A stretch of DNA of 35,024 nucleotides from Candidatus Poribacteria bacterium (lineage in GTDB: Bacteria > Poribacteria > WGA-4E > WGA-3G), in assembly GCA_028824685.1 (NCBI GenBank), contig JAPPCZ010000064.1, positions 1-35,024 of the forward strand, written 5' to 3'. The notes below the pieces were generated by a model that saw only the letters and a list, made by a program, of their open reading frames with translations, was not told where the DNA came from and did not search any database. The position numbers and the translations under genes were made by a program. This document shows positions 32,914-35,024 of this stretch, in pieces (the stretch's first letter is position 1; the number at the start of each line of letters is the position of its first letter).

Positions 32914-32984
32914 TGTTTTTATCAGGCGTTTTCAATATGCATTATTAAGAGAATTTCCCAGAAAAGTTAGTATCAGGAACATCT

Positions 32985-34202
32985 ATGACTAAGGAATGTG
33001 GCAAATGCTGTCAAACCAAACCCATTGGTCAATTTGCGCGTCAGGCAGCAAGTCGTGACGGTTATCATTCCATTTGCAAGACGTGTGTCAACAAATCCCG
33101 TCCTAAGCAGAATAGCAGCGGCAGGTCTGTAGTCAACCGCGCCATAAAGAAAGGTGACTTGGCAATTGTTAAGGAACTCATAGAGGGACAACCCAAATAT
33201 GCAAAGCGAGCGCTGCTACAAGCAGCGCAATACGGGAAATTGGCTATAGTTGAATTTCTTTTGGCTCTGAATTACGAGATAAATCTGAACGAACCACTCC
33301 TTGCTGCTGTGAGTCTGCATGCGACCATCAAAACCACTGGCGAACACAGGCTGGTTGCCAAGAAACTCCTTGCCAACGGTGCGGACGTAAACGCCCGTGG
33401 CGGCTGGAACTGTGACACAGCTTTGTTGGCTGCAACAGCAGGAGGGTTTTCCGACATAGTTGATATGCTGTTGGCACATGATGCTAAAGTAGATATCTAC
33501 GCGGCGGCTGCCCTTGGCGAAGTCAGTCGATTAGAGGGATTCCTGGCAAGTGAACCATCACTTGCATCGCAACCTGACCTCAATGGCATGTTTCCACTGC
33601 ATACTTGTGCACGGTCTCGTCTTGGTGTTACGGATTCGGAGCGAGCTGAGCGACTGAGATGTATTGTGGAAAGACTGCTTGCGGCAGGTGCTTCAATCGA
33701 GATGAGAGATTTGCCGATTGATGGAAAGGTCGCTTCGTTTCAAAGAACTCCATTGGGTTGGGCAACGGTCGCTGGAAATCGCAGTGTTGCCTCATTCCTG
33801 CTGGAACAAGGTGCTGATGTAAATGGAGCACAACTGGGGTCGGCGATTCGAAGATCACCTCAAATGGCTGAAGAATTGCTAACGTATGGTGCCGATGTGA
33901 ACAGACAAGACCCCGAACACGGTGCTACCCTTCTGCACAGTGCGGCAAATTTCCCACATCCTGAGATTGTTGCGTGGCTGATAAAACACGGTGCTGATGT
34001 GAACGTAAAGATGGACGATGGTCGCACGCCGCTGCACCGTGCCGCGGAACGGAATACTGGACCACGAGTTTGCAGTATGCTGCTGGAAGCAAATGCCAAG
34101 ATCAATGCCAAAGATGCTACTGGCAAGACACCACTGAGTTATGCTGTAGAAAAGAACAAATGGAAGGTAGCCGATTTCCTTCGGGCAAACGGTGCGACTT
34201 GA
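32985..34202 (+). CDS. Ankyrin-repeat protein with N-terminal zinc ribbon
   Basis: 405 residues. Residues 4-35 hold two Cys pairs, ECGKCCQTKPIGQFA and HSICKTCVN, the pattern of a small zinc ribbon seen in many phage and bacterial HNH-linked proteins. The rest is ankyrin repeats: VVEFLL-type helices with NGADVNARGG, LLAHDAKVD, LEQGADVNG, TYGADVNRQD, KHGADVNVKMDDGRTPLHRAA and NAKINAKDATGKTPLSYA. At least eight repeats are recognisable. Ankyrin arrays bind proteins; the target is unknown. No signal peptide is seen, so it is cytoplasmic or delivered by another route. Confidence 0.85.
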   Translation: MTKECGKCCQTKPIGQFARQAASRDGYHSICKTCVNKSRPKQNSSGRSVVNRAIKKGDLAIVKELIEGQPKYAKRALLQAAQYGKLAIVEFLLALNYEINLNEPLLAAVSLHATIKTTGEHRLVAKKLLANGADVNARGGWNCDTALLAATAGGFSDIVDMLLAHDAKVDIYAAAALGEVSRLEGFLASEPSLASQPDLNGMFPLHTCARSRLGVTDSERAERLRCIVERLLAAGASIEMRDLPIDGKVASFQRTPLGWATVAGNRSVASFLLEQGADVNGAQLGSAIRRSPQMAEELLTYGADVNRQDPEHGATLLHSAANFPHPEIVAWLIKHGADVNVKMDDGRTPLHRAAERNTGPRVCSMLLEANAKINAKDATGKTPLSYAVEKNKWKVADFLRANGAT

Positions 34203-34228
34203 GTGCCTTCTCCAAACTGTTATAAATC

Positions 34229-34243
34229 GGACTTAGAAAGTCC
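34229..34243. repeat. GGACTT short hairpin repeat, family II
   Basis: GGACTT (34229-34234) pairs with AAGTCC (34238-34243) around AGA, after TATAAATC and before TCCCACA. It is a sibling of the copy at 30193-30207, with G-to-A in one arm and the matching C-to-T in the other. Confidence 0.6.
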
Positions 34244-34338
34244 TCCCACAAGGGTAGACGGACAATAAATGGCTAACTCCAAAGGTCATTGGTGATTCAA
34301 AGTTGAAACCGAAATAGCCTCCTAAGCGTGTTATGCAT

Positions 34339-34356
34339 AGGTAGATTTGCCTACCT
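34339..34356. repeat. AGGTAG short hairpin
   Basis: AGGTAG (34339-34344) pairs with CTACCT (34351-34356) around ATTTGC. It lies 38 bases before the VOC gene and resembles the other short hairpins in size and position. No T-run follows. Confidence 0.45.
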
Positions 34357-34393
34357 GCAATAATTATTACATTCACACTTTTAGGAGACATTA

Positions 34394-34816
34394 ATGGTAC
34401 TCAACCCTTACTTAACCTTCAACAATGAATGCCGCGAAGCATTCGAATTCTATCGCTCCGTTTTTGGTGGCGAGTTTATGACTATTTCAACATTTCGTGA
34501 GGCACCAGAAGACCTTGGTGTTGATGAGGAAGATTTGGATCGTATCATGCACGTTTCCCTTCCGATTGGATCCAATGTCCTGATGGGGAGCGACACTTGT
34601 TCGTCGTTCGGTCCACCGCGTGTCCCAGGCAACAATTTTTCACTTTGCTTTGAGACAGGTGACAGATCACATGCAGACGAAATCTTTGCAAAACTATCTA
34701 ATGGCGGCAAAGTCATCATGCCGATGGGCGATGTGTTCTGGGGTTCCTACTACGGCAAATGTACTGATAAATTTGGAATTACTTGGGACATTATGGCATG
34801 CCATACACAAGAATGA
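34394..34816 (+). CDS. VOC/glyoxalase-like protein (PhnB type)
   Basis: 140 residues, the usual PhnB-like size. The vicinal-oxygen-chelate fold shows PYLTFNNECREAFEFYRSVFGGE at the N-terminus, RIMHVSLPIG and FSLCFETGDRSHADEIFAKL in the middle, and FWGSYYGKCTDKFGITWDIM at the C-terminus. PhnB-like proteins have no settled function; some bind or modify small molecules, and many are annotated as demethylubiquinone methyltransferase-like by similarity alone. TTTAGGAGACATTA before the ATG is a good ribosome site. A second VOC gene follows about 105 bases downstream. Confidence 0.88.
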   Translation: MVLNPYLTFNNECREAFEFYRSVFGGEFMTISTFREAPEDLGVDEEDLDRIMHVSLPIGSNVLMGSDTCSSFGPPRVPGNNFSLCFETGDRSHADEIFAKLSNGGKVIMPMGDVFWGSYYGKCTDKFGITWDIMACHTQE

Positions 34817-34921
34817 CCCAGTTCGTTGTATGAACTCATAGAAAAATGATCTTTCTTCACAGAACAGAAATTTTTATTTATAATTTTTTACCAAATAAGC
34901 AATATTGAGGTAAATAACATT

Positions 34922-35024
34922 ATGAAAATTAGAGTAACCAGCATTTTGGTTCAAGATCAAGAAAGTGCGTTAAAATTTTATACTGAAAAATTGGGATTTG
35001 TTAAGAAGAGGGACATTCCCTTAG
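34922..35024 (+). CDS. VOC/glyoxalase family protein, 3' truncated by window
   Basis: Only the first 34 codons are inside the window. They read MKIRVTSILVQDQESALKFY and then TEKLGFVKKRDI, the classic first beta-alpha unit of glyoxalase/bleomycin-resistance proteins. GAGG lies about 10 bases before the ATG. It is a different VOC subfamily from its upstream neighbour, so it is not a simple tandem copy. Function cannot be assigned from this fragment. Confidence 0.75.
   Translation, partial: MKIRVTSILVQDQESALKFYTEKLGFVKKRDIPL

Overview
The window reads as a bacterial chromosome segment of moderate G+C. The gene mix is a DUF1549/DUF1553 plus DUF1501 pair, a phytanoyl-CoA dioxygenase family protein, an ankyrin protein, an Rpn/PD-(D/E)XK protein, and many short hairpin repeats such as GTAGGAGCGATCTCCGAATC. 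Together these recall Candidatus Poribacteria or a related PVC/Planctomycetes-like lineage. That placement is from memory of gene content and repeats and was not tested. No rRNA, tRNA, CRISPR array, phage or complete insertion sequence was seen.

Layout. (a) 1-1534: a 5'-truncated gene that I read as one selenoprotein, a bacterial homologue of eukaryotic selenoprotein N. An in-frame UGA at 779-781 sits in a Ser-Cys-Sec motif and a candidate bacterial SECIS lies just downstream. (b) 1730-6177: an exported heme-motif PSD1-type protein and a Tat-exported DUF1501 protein. (c) 6178-7309: a hairpin-rich gap ending in a strong promoter. (d) 7310-10705: gnd, a HAD phosphatase and a D-2-hydroxyacid dehydrogenase. 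(e) 10772-11658: small genes, including a frameshifted DUF433 gene. (f) 11697-17915, minus strand: a nitrate assimilation cluster with an ANTAR regulator, ferredoxin-nitrite reductase, a nitrate/nitrite transporter and a NarB-type nitrate reductase. The leader in front of nirA has two A1/G4 hexaloop hairpins overlapping an intrinsic terminator, which fits ANTAR-controlled antitermination. (g) 18282-23139, minus: SDR, Rpn-like nuclease, dipeptide epimerase and a lipoprotein amidase. (h) 23239-28353, minus: two small paralogous membrane proteins, two tandem FloA flotillins, a short NfeD and a long NfeD protease. (i) 28635-31748, minus: SIS isomerase, ROK kinase and FGGY kinase. (j) 32056-35024, plus: phytanoyl-CoA dioxygenase family protein, zinc-ribbon ankyrin protein and two VOC proteins, the last truncated by the window end.

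How the genes work together. The nitrate genes form a complete import, nitrate-to-nitrite and nitrite-to-ammonium route with its own RNA-level switch. The amidase and the epimerase overlap by four bases and suggest peptidoglycan peptide turnover. The flotillin/NfeD block is a membrane-organisation module extended by two unrecognised small proteins.

Most notable: the SelN-like selenoprotein, the ANTAR leader, and a roughly 155-bp miniature inverted-repeat element with a perfect 10-bp target duplication at the stop codon of the SIS gene, with a degenerate second copy about 3.3 kb away. Several hairpin repeat families differ by compensatory changes that keep their stems paired.
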